Shown here in pieces: positions 6,206 to 13,408 of a stretch of DNA of 14,737 bases. The stretch is from Acidimicrobiia bacterium (GTDB taxonomy: Bacteria > Actinomycetota > Acidimicrobiia > Acidimicrobiales > AC-14): positions 1-14,737 of the forward strand of contig JAFAUA010000269.1 of the NCBI GenBank assembly GCA_019243595.1, in the 5' to 3' direction. Within the stretch, counting starts at the first letter, position 1; every line of letters starts with the position of its first letter. The position numbers and the translations under genes were made by a program. The notes under the pieces were generated by a model. It saw only the letters and a program-made list of their open reading frames with translations. It did no database searches and was not told the origin of the DNA.

Positions 6206-7045
6206 ATGATCGACCTTCACACCCACTCGACCGCGTCCGACGGCTCCGACCCGCCCGAGCGCATCCCCGAGCTGGCCGCCGCCAACGGCTGCCGGGCCGT
6301 GGCTCTCACCGACCACGACCGGATGGACGGGCTCGAGGCGGCCGCCAAGCGGGCGGCGGAGGTGGGCGTCGAGCTCGTCCCCGGTACCGAGATCTCCTGC
6401 GAGGTCTCCACGGGCACCATGCACGTCCTGATCTACTTCGTCGAGCCCGGCGGGCCGCTCGAGGAGGAGCTCATCCGCCTGCAGGAGGCGAGGGACGCCC
6501 GGAACGCCCGCATGTTCCGGCGCCTGCGCGACGAGCTCGGACTGCCGATTACCCCAGAGGAGGTGGAGGCCGAAGCCGGGGGCATGGGCATTGGCCGACC
6601 CCACGTGGCCGCCGTCCTCGTCCGCAACGGCGTTGTCGGCACCATCCAGGAGGCGTTCGACCGGTACCTGGCCAAGGGCCAGCCCGGGTACGTGGAGAAG
6701 GAGCGGCTGTATCCCGAGCAGGCTCTCCGTCTGGCAGTCGACTCCAACGCCGTGCCCGTCCTCGCCCACCCGCTGAGCCTCGGTCTCGAGGCCGCCGAGC
6801 TCGACCGGACCGTCGGCGAGCTCGCCGCCCTGGGTCTGGCCGGGGCCGAGGCCATCTACGGCCGGTACACCCCCGAGGAGCGCCAGGGCGTCGCCGACCT
6901 GGCGACGCGTCACGGCCTCGTCGTCACCGGTGGTTCCGACCACCACGGCAGCTACAAGCCCGACCTGCAGGTCGGCATCGGCCGTGGCGACCTCGACGTC
7001 CCCGACGCCGCCCTCGAGCAGCTGGCGGCCCGCCGTCGAGGCTGA
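6206..7045 (+). CDS. PHP-domain metal-dependent phosphoesterase (YciV/TrpH-like)
   Basis: A 279-residue PHP-domain protein of the YciV/TrpH group, near the usual full length for that family. Metal-binding motifs appear in order: DLHTHSTASDGSD at residues 3-15, LTDHD at 34-38, GTEISCE at 60-66, GRPHVA at 130-135, VLAHPLS at 185-191 and GGSDHHG at 242-248. The His and Asp residues would form the trinuclear metal site. Characterised relatives hydrolyse 3',5'-nucleoside bisphosphates or trim short RNA 5' ends (RNase AM activity), so a housekeeping nucleotide role is more likely than a glycan one. A capsule-phosphatase role (other PHP proteins act so) cannot be excluded. The GT2 gene starts 7 bp after its stop, so the two are probably one transcript. 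Confidence 0.93.
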   Translation: MIDLHTHSTASDGSDPPERIPELAAANGCRAVALTDHDRMDGLEAAAKRAAEVGVELVPGTEISCEVSTGTMHVLIYFVEPGGPLEEELIRLQEARDARNARMFRRLRDELGLPITPEEVEAEAGGMGIGRPHVAAVLVRNGVVGTIQEAFDRYLAKGQPGYVEKERLYPEQALRLAVDSNAVPVLAHPLSLGLEAAELDRTVGELAALGLAGAEAIYGRYTPEERQGVADLATRHGLVVTGGSDHHGSYKPDLQVGIGRGDLDVPDAALEQLAARRRG

Positions 7046-7052
7046 CGGGCCG

Positions 7053-7997
7053 ATGAGCGGGCCTGCGGTGACGGTGGTGCTGCCGACCTTCCGGCGACCC
7101 GACGCGCTGGCCCGGGCCCTGAGCTCGATCGCCGCCCAGGACGACCCGGGCTTCGAATGGGAGCTCCTCGTCGTCGACAACGACGATGGTCCAGGCGCCG
7201 GCTCGGTGGTCCACGCGTTGTCAACGACGATTCCCGCGTCGGTCACGCTGCTGCGAGAGCCCAAGCGGGGCGCGGCCTACGCCAGGAACACGGGCATCGA
7301 GGCCGCCAAGGGCGACGTGGTGGCGTTCGTCGACGACGACGTGTCCGTGGCCTCCGGATGGCTGCGCGCCTTGACCCGGGCCATTCTCGACGGTCGGAGC
7401 GAGGGTGCCGGCGGGGCCGTCGTCCTCGACCCGGCGGTGGCCCTGCCGCACTGGGTGAGCCGAGACTGGCGCGGCTGTCTGTCGGAGTACAGCCGCGGCG
7501 ACGCCGAAAAGGAGCTGCCGGCCGGCGACTTCGTGCTGACCGCCAGCGCCGCCTTTCGCACCGACCTGCTGCGGCAGACGGGCGGCTTCGACCCGGTACT
7601 GGGGCCGGCCCAGCGGGTGCCGATCTTCTTCAACGAGGACGTCGACCTGTGCCGCCGGTTCTGGGGCGTCGGCGGTCGCATCCGCTACATCCCCGAGGCG
7701 GCCGTCACCCACGAGGTGCCACCGTCGCGCTTGCGTCCGGGGTACTTCGTCAAGCGCACCTACGCCCAGGGGCGCTCGGACTGGCTGCTCGACCGGGAGA
7801 CCAACGCCCGCCGGCCGCTTGGCGGCGCCAAGGGCATCCTCATCCACCTCGAACGCCTGCTGAGTGACCGCGCCAAGGAGGGGCCGTGGCACGCTGATGT
7901 GGCCATGGGCGCCGCTCTCTCCGTCGTGCACACCGCCGGCTTCCTGCGCGAAGCGGCAGTGAACCGGGCGCGGGCGATCAGGGAGGCGCGGCGGTGA
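7053..7997 (+). CDS. GT2 family glycosyltransferase
   Basis: A 314-residue GT-A fold glycosyltransferase. It opens with VTVVLPTFRRPDAL at about residues 6-19. ELLVVDNDDGPG follows at 37-48, binding the nucleotide. RGAAYARNTGIEAAKGDVVAF is at about 72-92, leading to the VDDDV metal-binding DxD at 93-97. The acceptor-side region has GDFVLTASAAFRTDLL at 158-173 and FFNEDVDLCRRF at 192-203, the usual ED catalytic motif of family 2. YIPEAAVTHEV then closes the domain. A basic C-terminal tail of about 90 residues follows, with no clear transmembrane segments. It would transfer a sugar in the cytoplasm to a growing oligosaccharide. The ATG at 7053 sits 7 bp after the PHP stop. Its stop overlaps the next start (GTGA). 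Confidence 0.92.
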   Translation: MSGPAVTVVLPTFRRPDALARALSSIAAQDDPGFEWELLVVDNDDGPGAGSVVHALSTTIPASVTLLREPKRGAAYARNTGIEAAKGDVVAFVDDDVSVASGWLRALTRAILDGRSEGAGGAVVLDPAVALPHWVSRDWRGCLSEYSRGDAEKELPAGDFVLTASAAFRTDLLRQTGGFDPVLGPAQRVPIFFNEDVDLCRRFWGVGGRIRYIPEAAVTHEVPPSRLRPGYFVKRTYAQGRSDWLLDRETNARRPLGGAKGILIHLERLLSDRAKEGPWHADVAMGAALSVVHTAGFLREAAVNRARAIREARR

Positions 7998-8878
7998 GTG
8001 CGGTCGTCATCACCGGCGCGCGCGGCTACATCGGCGGGCGGCTCGTCGGACACCTGCAACGGCATGGCGATCACTCGCTGACGCTGATCGACCGGTCGAA
8101 CGCGGCCGATCTGAAGGAGGCGTGCGCGGGCGCCGACGCCGTGGTCCACTTGGCGGGGGCCAACGAGATCCTCACCGCCGAGAACCCCGAGGAGGCGCTC
8201 GCAGAGACGGTCTCGACCACGTGGCAGACCGCACGCGCCGCGGCCGAGGGTGGCGTGCGCCGCTTCGTCTACGTGTCGACGGTTCACGTCTATGGCGCCG
8301 CCGTCGAGGGCGCCGTGCTCGACGAGAGTGCAATCCCCGCGCCGCGCGGCGCCTACGCCGTTGCCCGACTCGCGTCGGAACACGCGGCCGCGTCCCACGA
8401 CGTCGACCTCGTCGTCCTCCGGCTGACCAACGCGGTCGGCGCGCCCGACCGGCCGGACGTGCAGCGCTGGACGCTCGTCGCCAACGACCTGTGCCGCCAG
8501 GCGGCGCTGAGCGGTGTTCTACGTCTTCGGTCCCACGGGTGGCAGTGGCGTGACTTCGTTCCCATGATCGACGTCGTCGGCGTGCTCGAAGCCGCCCTCG
8601 ACCCCGCCGCTGTCCCAGCGGGCACGTACAACCTCGGGTCCGGCACGCCCACGACCGTGCGGGGCCTGGCCGAGCTCGTGCAGAACGCCTTCGAGTCGCT
8701 CACCGGCGAGCGTCCAACCCTGCACGCGCCGGAGGGCCCAGACCGACGTCCGGAAGCCCATCGGGTCTCGGTACAGCGGCTCGCCGACCTCGGGTTGCGC
8801 GCCGACAGCGACCTGGCGGCGGCCGTCGAGGAAACCGCCCGCTTCTGCCTCGCCCACCGGGGGGAGCTCCCGTCATGA
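7994..8878 (+). CDS. NAD(P)-dependent epimerase/reductase, extended SDR
   Basis: A 294-residue SDR protein starting at a GTG that overlaps the upstream stop by 4 nt. The Rossmann motif ITGARGYIGGRL is at residues 6-17. An aspartate (LIDRS) follows strand 2 near 31-35, suggesting NAD preference, and VVHLAGANE is at 50-58. VYVSTVHVYGA at 92-102 holds the catalytic Ser/Thr. The YxxxK site reads Y121-AVA-R125, with Arg in place of Lys. WRDFVPMIDVV and YNLGSGTPTTVRGLAELV mark the substrate half. It would epimerise or reduce a nucleotide-4-keto sugar in the cytoplasm. The next gene is an RmlC-like cupin overlapping by 4 nt. SDR plus cupin is a common pair for making a modified deoxyhexose, for example the two domains fused in CapF/WbjC. 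Substrate unknown. Confidence 0.88.
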   Translation: MSAVVITGARGYIGGRLVGHLQRHGDHSLTLIDRSNAADLKEACAGADAVVHLAGANEILTAENPEEALAETVSTTWQTARAAAEGGVRRFVYVSTVHVYGAAVEGAVLDESAIPAPRGAYAVARLASEHAAASHDVDLVVLRLTNAVGAPDRPDVQRWTLVANDLCRQAALSGVLRLRSHGWQWRDFVPMIDVVGVLEAALDPAAVPAGTYNLGSGTPTTVRGLAELVQNAFESLTGERPTLHAPEGPDRRPEAHRVSVQRLADLGLRADSDLAAAVEETARFCLAHRGELPS

Positions 8879-9330
8879 CCGACATCGACGGCCTGCTGGT
8901 CACCCCGCTGCGCCGCATCCCCGACGAGCGGGGGGCGGTGCTGCACATGCTGCGGGCCGACGCCGACCACTTCGAACGCTTCGGCGAGATCTACTTCTCG
9001 CTCGTCTACCCGGGTGCGATCAAAGGCTGGCACGTCCACAAGCGCATGACGCTCAACTACGCCGTGCCCGTCGGGATGGTGAAGCTCGTCTGCTACGACG
9101 ACCGCGAGGACTCGTCGACGCGCGGCGCGCTGGTCGAGCTCTTCGTCGGCGAGCTCGACTACAAGCTGGTGACGATCCCGCCCGGTGTCTGGAACGGCTT
9201 CAAGGGCGTGGGCGACAGCGCCGCGCTCGTGGCCAACTGCGCCACAGAGGCCCACACGCCCGACGAGATCCTGCGCAAGGACCCCTTCACGCCCGACATC
9301 CCCTACGACTGGTCGCTGCGTCACGGGTGA
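8875..9330 (+). CDS. RmlC-like cupin, dTDP-4-dehydrorhamnose 3,5-epimerase family
   Basis: A 151-residue single-domain cupin resembling RmlC, though shorter than the usual 180 or so residues. DERGAVLHML at residues 17-26 corresponds to the DxRG entry of RmlC. IKGWHVHK at 49-56 corresponds to RGLHYQ, keeping the His that acts as base. LVTIPPGVWNGFKGVGD at 98-114 matches the PxGxxHGF strand-turn. The segment after it, LVANCATEAHTPDE at 118-131, replaces the Tyr-rich stretch that carries the catalytic acid in true RmlC. It may therefore be a single-position epimerase, a ketoisomerase, or a binding protein. The start overlaps the SDR stop (ATGA), implying coupled expression and a shared pathway. 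It would act on a nucleotide-4-keto-6-deoxyhexose in the cytoplasm (inference). Confidence 0.83.
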   Translation: MTDIDGLLVTPLRRIPDERGAVLHMLRADADHFERFGEIYFSLVYPGAIKGWHVHKRMTLNYAVPVGMVKLVCYDDREDSSTRGALVELFVGELDYKLVTIPPGVWNGFKGVGDSAALVANCATEAHTPDEILRKDPFTPDIPYDWSLRHG

Positions 9331-9365
9331 TAGAGCAGCAAGAGTGATGGAGCGTCACGGGTGAT
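9318..9365. repeat. 14-bp direct repeat at the cupin/GT2 junction, 34-bp period
   Basis: GCGTCACGGGTGAT occurs at 9318-9331 and again at 9352-9365. The first copy is the end of the cupin gene (its last codons and stop). The second copy supplies the GTG and the first bases of the ATG of the following GT2 gene. The layout looks like a short tandem duplication that created the 30-bp junction. It also leaves a five-codon mini-ORF from the ATG at 9346 that ends in the repeated TGA. Confidence 0.7.
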
Positions 9366-10353
9366 GGCTGACGCCGGCGTTCGGGTCTCGGTCGTCGTGC
9401 CCGTGCGCAACCGTCGTGCTCTGCTGCGCCAGCTCCTCGACGCCCTGGCGGCCCAGACCTATCGCGACTTCGAGGTGGTGGTCGTCGACGACGGCTCCAC
9501 CGACGGCGCGCCCGAGGAAGTGGCGGCCGACGCCGCCGCCGGACGCAACGTGCGCCTGGTCGCCAACACCGGCTCGGGCGCGGTCGAGGGTCGCTGCACC
9601 GGCGTCGCCCTCTCGAAGGCCGAGTACCTGGCGTTCACCGACAGCGACTGCATTCCCCACCCCGGCTGGCTGGCGGCTGGCGTCGCCGCCCTCGACGGTG
9701 GGGCCGACGTGGTGAACGGCGCCACCCGCCCGGCGCGGACGGTCGCCCTCCACGAGCGCAGCCTCGCGTCGGGCGAAGAGGGCCTGTACCCGACGTGCAA
9801 CGTCTTCTACCGGCGCCGCGCCTACGACGAAGCCGGCGGCTTCGACGTCGAGGCCGCGGCGCGTCTCGGATTTCGCCCCTGGGCTCGGGCGCGCGGGCTG
9901 GGCTTCGGCGAAGACACCATCCTGGCCTGGCGCGTCCGGCGCGCCGGCCGCGCCGCCTACGTGCCCGAGGCCGTCGTCGAGCACGCGGTGTTCCCGATCG
10001 ACGTGAGCGACATGGTCAGCCGCACCGTGCAGATGGCGGCCTTTCCCGCCCTCGTGCGCGAGGTGCCGGAGCTGCGGGACATGCCTCTGTTCCGCCACCG
10101 CTACGTCCTCGGGAACTGGAGCCGGGCTCCTCTCTACGCAGCGGCCGCCGCGGCCGGTACCCGACACCGGCGGGCCGCCCTGGCGTCGCTCGGCGCCTGG
10201 GCGTTCGTGCAGGCACGCCGCAGCCGGAGCGTCCCCGTCGCCCCCGCGCCGGCCACGGTCGCGGCCGGCTTCGCCCTGCGCTTCGCCCTCGACACCGTCG
10301 CCGCCGGCGCCCTGTTCGTCGGCAGCGTCCGCAGCCGCACGCTGGTGCTCTGA
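9361..10353 (+). CDS. GT2 family glycosyltransferase with hydrophobic C-terminal segments
   Basis: A 330-residue family 2 glycosyltransferase. VSVVVPVRNRRALLRQLLDAL begins the GT-A domain at about residues 9-29. VVVDDGSTDGAPEEV at 40-54 binds the nucleotide, and FTDSDCIPHPGWL at 92-104 is the metal-binding DxD region. YPTCNVFYRRRAYDEAGGFD at 143-162 and GFGEDTILAWRVRRAG at 181-196 carry the acceptor and ED motifs. From about 252 on there are Ala-rich hydrophobic stretches (for example 258-266 and 298-320) that could anchor it to the inner face of the membrane. A GGAG Shine-Dalgarno at 9349-9352 is 8 nt before the GTG at 9361. The ATG at 9364 is the alternative. It is the last gene of this plus-strand run and ends 18 bp from the convergent Wzt gene. 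Donor unknown. Confidence 0.9.
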   Translation: MMADAGVRVSVVVPVRNRRALLRQLLDALAAQTYRDFEVVVVDDGSTDGAPEEVAADAAAGRNVRLVANTGSGAVEGRCTGVALSKAEYLAFTDSDCIPHPGWLAAGVAALDGGADVVNGATRPARTVALHERSLASGEEGLYPTCNVFYRRRAYDEAGGFDVEAAARLGFRPWARARGLGFGEDTILAWRVRRAGRAAYVPEAVVEHAVFPIDVSDMVSRTVQMAAFPALVREVPELRDMPLFRHRYVLGNWSRAPLYAAAAAAGTRHRRAALASLGAWAFVQARRSRSVPVAPAPATVAAGFALRFALDTVAAGALFVGSVRSRTLVL

Positions 10354-10371
10354 CGCATTCTGAGGGTGGGG

Positions 10372-11619
10372 CTAGGGCGTCTGGCGGCGGCCGAGGGTGA
10401 ACTCGCCGTAGTCGCTCACCGAGTGGCCGTCGACGGTGATCTCGGCGCCCAGGTGGGTCAGTCCCGCAGAGCCCGGTGCGGGCGCCACGAAGAACAGCAG
10501 CCCGGCGTCGTCGGGCTCGAGCATCTGGCGACCGTCGCTCGTGAGGACCTGCAGCACCAGCTTGTAGGTACCGCCCCCGAGGCGGCACTGGAAGCGGACC
10601 TTGACGTCGGCGACCTCGCCCGCCGCGTACGACTGGTACCGCTGCTCGGGCTCGGTGAACAGCGAGTAGGCAAGGCGCCCGTCGTCCCGGAGCACGGAGA
10701 AGAAGAGCTGCGGGCTCTCCACGGACCGCTCGAAGGCGACCTGCGCCTCGAACGTCAGCGTCTCGTCGACCGCGGCGTGGTGTACCACCTCCGTGCCGTT
10801 CAACAGACGCCGCTCGACGATGCGGGCGCCGCCCGTGACCACCGCGTGTTCAACGTTGACCGCGGTGCGCACCTCGCCCGCGGCCACGTCGGCACTCATC
10901 AGCTCGTGATGGCGGCCGATCGCCTCGGAGACTTCGCCGTCGTACTCCACCCGGCCCTGACGGAGCACGACCGCCCGCGGGCACAAGTTGCGGATGGCCT
11001 GCATCGAGTGACTCACGAGCACGATGGTGGCGCCGCGCTCCTGGATGTCGCGCATGCGGTCGAAGCAGCGCAGCTGGAAGGCCAGGTCGCCGACGGCCAG
11101 CACCTCGTCGACGAGGAGCACGTCGGGGTCGGCGGAGATGGCGACGGAGAATCCGAGACGCATGTACATCCCCGACGAGTAGAACTTCACCGGCGTGTCG
11201 ATGAAGCGTTCGAGCTCGGCGAAGCTCACGATGTCGTCGAGGCGCTCGGTGATCTGCTTGCTGGTGAGACCGAGCAGCATGCCGTTGACGTAGACGTTCT
11301 CCCGGCCCGACATCTCAGGGTGGAAGCCCACGCCGACACTGATGAGGGGCGCGATGCGGCCGGCGACGGTGACCCGGCCGGCCGACGGGCGGGTCACCCC
11401 CGCGAGAAGCCGGAGGAGGGTGGTCTTGCCCGCTCCGTTCCGGCCGATGAGACCGACGGTCTCGCCCTGGCGCACAACGAGGTCGATGTCGCGCAGCGCC
11501 CACAGCTCGGACCGCCCCGGCCGGGCGAACGGCAGCAGCGATCGGAGCAGCATCGCCCGCTCGTCGAGCTTCACGTACCGCTTGCTCACGGCCTCGAGGC
11601 TGAGGACAACGTCACTCAT
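10372..11619 (-). CDS. wzt: ABC transporter ATPase for polysaccharide export, Wzt-like, with C-terminal domain
   Basis: A 415-residue ATPase of the O-antigen/teichoic acid exporter class. GLIGRNGAGKTTLLRLLAG at residues 57-75 holds Walker A. The signature is the Wzt-type FYSSGMYMRLGFSVAI at 146-161 rather than LSGGQ. DVLLVDEVLAVGD at 166-178 is Walker B with the D-loop, and the switch His is in LVSHSM at 201-206. After residue 245 or so comes a domain of about 170 residues rich in beta strands (VDETLTFEAQVAFE; GGGTYKLVLQVLTSDG). This matches the position of Wzt carbohydrate-binding domains, which in E. coli O8/O9a read the modified non-reducing end of the glycan. The frame is open upstream to 11712, but the ATG at 11619, 7 bp after the permease stop, gives the conserved beginning. 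It energises export across the membrane with the adjacent permease. Confidence 0.95.
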   Translation of the reverse strand: MSDVVLSLEAVSKRYVKLDERAMLLRSLLPFARPGRSELWALRDIDLVVRQGETVGLIGRNGAGKTTLLRLLAGVTRPSAGRVTVAGRIAPLISVGVGFHPEMSGRENVYVNGMLLGLTSKQITERLDDIVSFAELERFIDTPVKFYSSGMYMRLGFSVAISADPDVLLVDEVLAVGDLAFQLRCFDRMRDIQERGATIVLVSHSMQAIRNLCPRAVVLRQGRVEYDGEVSEAIGRHHELMSADVAAGEVRTAVNVEHAVVTGGARIVERRLLNGTEVVHHAAVDETLTFEAQVAFERSVESPQLFFSVLRDDGRLAYSLFTEPEQRYQSYAAGEVADVKVRFQCRLGGGTYKLVLQVLTSDGRQMLEPDDAGLLFFVAPAPGSAGLTHLGAEITVDGHSVSDYGEFTLGRRQTP

Positions 11620-11626
11620 GCGGAGG

Positions 11627-12454
11627 TCACAGGAGGTCGACGAACAGGCGGTCGCGCCGCCGGTGGGCCTCGACGCCGGCGACGAAGAGGGCGGCCGTCC
11701 ACGCCAGAGCAATCAGCACCGGACGCTGCCAGTTGGCCTCACGCCCGACGGTCGCCAAATGGAACAGCGCCACGATGCCGGTGAGGGGGTTGAGGTCGAT
11801 CCAGACCGCCAACCCCTTCAGCAAACTCTTCGGGTAGGCGATCGGCGTCACGTAGAACCACACGACGAGGGCGGCCTGCACGAGGAAACGGACGTCCCGG
11901 AAGTACACATGCAGCGCGGACAGCACCTCGACCAGCACGAGTGTGAACACGATCAGGAAGGCGCACGCGACCGGGAGCAGCAACAGCCGGACGCCGAGGC
12001 CGACGCCGAGGATTGGAAGGGCGACGACCAGGAACGCCATCGACACCGCGAAGCCGGGCACGTTGGCGAACACCGCGGTCGCCGGGAGGATGGCGCGCGG
12101 GAACCACACCTTGTCAGTCAGCGACGAGCCCTCGACGATCGCCGTCGATCCCGGTGAAACGGTCTGGGAGAAGTAGCTCCACGCCAGCACGCCGCTGAGC
12201 ACGTAGGCGCCGAAGTGGACACCCGCATCGACGCGCACGAGCTTCTCGAAGACGATCGTGAGCACTGCGGCCTGAACGACCGGAAGCCCGACGGCCCACG
12301 CCACCCCGAACCACGCGCGCTTGTAGCGGACGTGGAACTGGGCGCGGCTGAGCATGGCGAGTAGATGCCGGAAGTGCCACATCGCACCCGCCCAATCACG
12401 CAAGCGCTCCGGTCTGTTCTCGAGAACAAGGACGGGCGCGGCCGAGGACGCCAC
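11627..12454 (-). CDS. wzm: ABC-2 type polysaccharide exporter permease, Wzm-like
   Basis: A 275-residue inner-membrane protein starting at GTG. A cytoplasmic N-terminus with an amphipathic stretch ends in QFHVRYKRAWFGVAWAVGLP, typical of this family. About six hydrophobic segments follow, near residues 51-69, 82-98, 124-148, 154-180, 190-206 and 245-260. Family landmarks are SSLTDKVWFPRAILP at 110-124, LHVYFRDVRFLVQAALVVWF at 181-200, TPIAYP at 203-208 and LNPLTGIVALF at 221-231. Two copies would form the channel that moves the lipid-linked glycan across the membrane, powered by the ATPase encoded next. The upstream GT8 gene stops 9 bp before this start, so the exporter is co-transcribed with glycan genes. 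Confidence 0.94.
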   Translation of the reverse strand: MASSAAPVLVLENRPERLRDWAGAMWHFRHLLAMLSRAQFHVRYKRAWFGVAWAVGLPVVQAAVLTIVFEKLVRVDAGVHFGAYVLSGVLAWSYFSQTVSPGSTAIVEGSSLTDKVWFPRAILPATAVFANVPGFAVSMAFLVVALPILGVGLGVRLLLLPVACAFLIVFTLVLVEVLSALHVYFRDVRFLVQAALVVWFYVTPIAYPKSLLKGLAVWIDLNPLTGIVALFHLATVGREANWQRPVLIALAWTAALFVAGVEAHRRRDRLFVDLL

Positions 12455-12463
12455 CGGGCGAGA

Positions 12464-13408
12464 CTACCGACGACGCTTCGCGCGAAGGGCCCGCATGCGG
12501 AGGAGCTGGCCGAACGCGTCACGCTGCCGACGCTCGGGCAGGCGTCCGATGAAGCGGGTCGCCACCGTTCGGTCGGCAAGCGGCGTGTCCGCCCATGGCG
12601 TGCGATCCAGCACCGACCGGTAGCGCTCACGCAGTGGGTGATCGGACAGGTAGTGCCAAGGCTTGCTCAACGCCGGGCCCTCGAAGTGCACGACCGCAGG
12701 GTCGGCCAACGCCTCGGCGACGGCGTCGGCACCCAGCGTCTCTTCGGCCCACGGACGCCAGACCCGCAGACTGTTCATGCAGTTCCAACGGGGGTGAACC
12801 GGTAGCCAGCGTCCGGCGAAGGCCACGTTCAGCGCGTCCTGGTCGGGCCACAGCAGCCGATCGCCTTGGCGACAGGCGACGTCGCGCGCCTGCGCCATGA
12901 GCCCTGCGCTGCGCACACGTTCGAGGTCGAAGAGCAGGACGCCGCTGTTGAAGTACGCAGACATGCTCGGCAACCCGAGCGCCGAGCCCCGATGCCGGTG
13001 CTCGGGATGGACGACATTGCGCACTGCAGCGACCGCCGCGCCGCCCAGGTCGGCGCTCCACAAGTCTTCGAGCGGCGCCACGGCGAAGGTGTCGGCGTCG
13101 AGGTAGACCACGCGTCCGCAGTCGGACAGGAGCTCGGGAACCAGCAACCGGAACCAGATGACCGGCCCGAAGCGATCCACCGATGGCAGCTCTGCGACCG
13201 CAGCGGCGTCGATGCGGTGGGCCACGACGTCGACGCCGGGGCGGCTGGCGACCGATGTCAGGGCCCCCACTTCGTTCTGGCCGACGTCGTCGCCGTGGAG
13301 GAGGTGAATCGTGAGTGGCGAGTCGCCTCGCGCCTCGGCAAGCGAAAGGGCTGCGACACCGCAGTACGGCACGTAGGCGCGATCCGTCGCCAGGGCGACG
13401 TGGATCAC
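12464..13408 (-). CDS. GT8 family glycosyltransferase
   Basis: A 314-residue retaining GT-A glycosyltransferase of family 8. HVALATDRAYVPYCGVAALSL spans about residues 3-23. FRLLVPELLSDCGRVVYLDADTF at 87-108 carries the DxD metal site (DAD). YFNSGVLLFDLERVR at 152-166 and LLWPDQDALNVAF at 185-197 are family landmarks. The C-terminal VVHFEGPALSKPWH at 239-252 matches the HFxGxxKPW motif that contacts the donor phosphates. Family 8 lipopolysaccharide enzymes transfer galactose or glucose from UDP donors, so UDP-Glc/Gal is the likely but unproven donor. The frame is open upstream to 13636 in low-complexity Arg-rich sequence. The GTG at 13408 overlaps the upstream stop by 4 nt and begins the conserved domain directly. 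The basic C-terminus may favour membrane contact. Confidence 0.92.
   Translation of the reverse strand: MIHVALATDRAYVPYCGVAALSLAEARGDSPLTIHLLHGDDVGQNEVGALTSVASRPGVDVVAHRIDAAAVAELPSVDRFGPVIWFRLLVPELLSDCGRVVYLDADTFAVAPLEDLWSADLGGAAVAAVRNVVHPEHRHRGSALGLPSMSAYFNSGVLLFDLERVRSAGLMAQARDVACRQGDRLLWPDQDALNVAFAGRWLPVHPRWNCMNSLRVWRPWAEETLGADAVAEALADPAVVHFEGPALSKPWHYLSDHPLRERYRSVLDRTPWADTPLADRTVATRFIGRLPERRQRDAFGQLLRMRALRAKRRR

Noticed and set aside
7994..9330. A CapF/WbjC-type bifunctional gene split in two
   Set aside because: The SDR and cupin order matches CapF, but both ORFs look complete, overlap by a normal ATGA, and the cupin wording resembles RmlC (DERG, KGWH) more than the CapF cupin. Separate genes are the simpler reading.
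10354..10371. A bidirectional terminator in the convergent gap between the GT2 and Wzt genes
   Set aside because: The 18-bp gap has no inverted repeat and no T-run.
10366..11784. A 472-codon plus-strand reading frame antisense to the Wzt gene
   Set aside because: The translation is low-complexity Arg/Gly/His/Asp-rich and has no recognisable motif. The opposite strand has a complete ATPase with Walker A, signature and Walker B. Long antisense frames are expected in GC-rich DNA.
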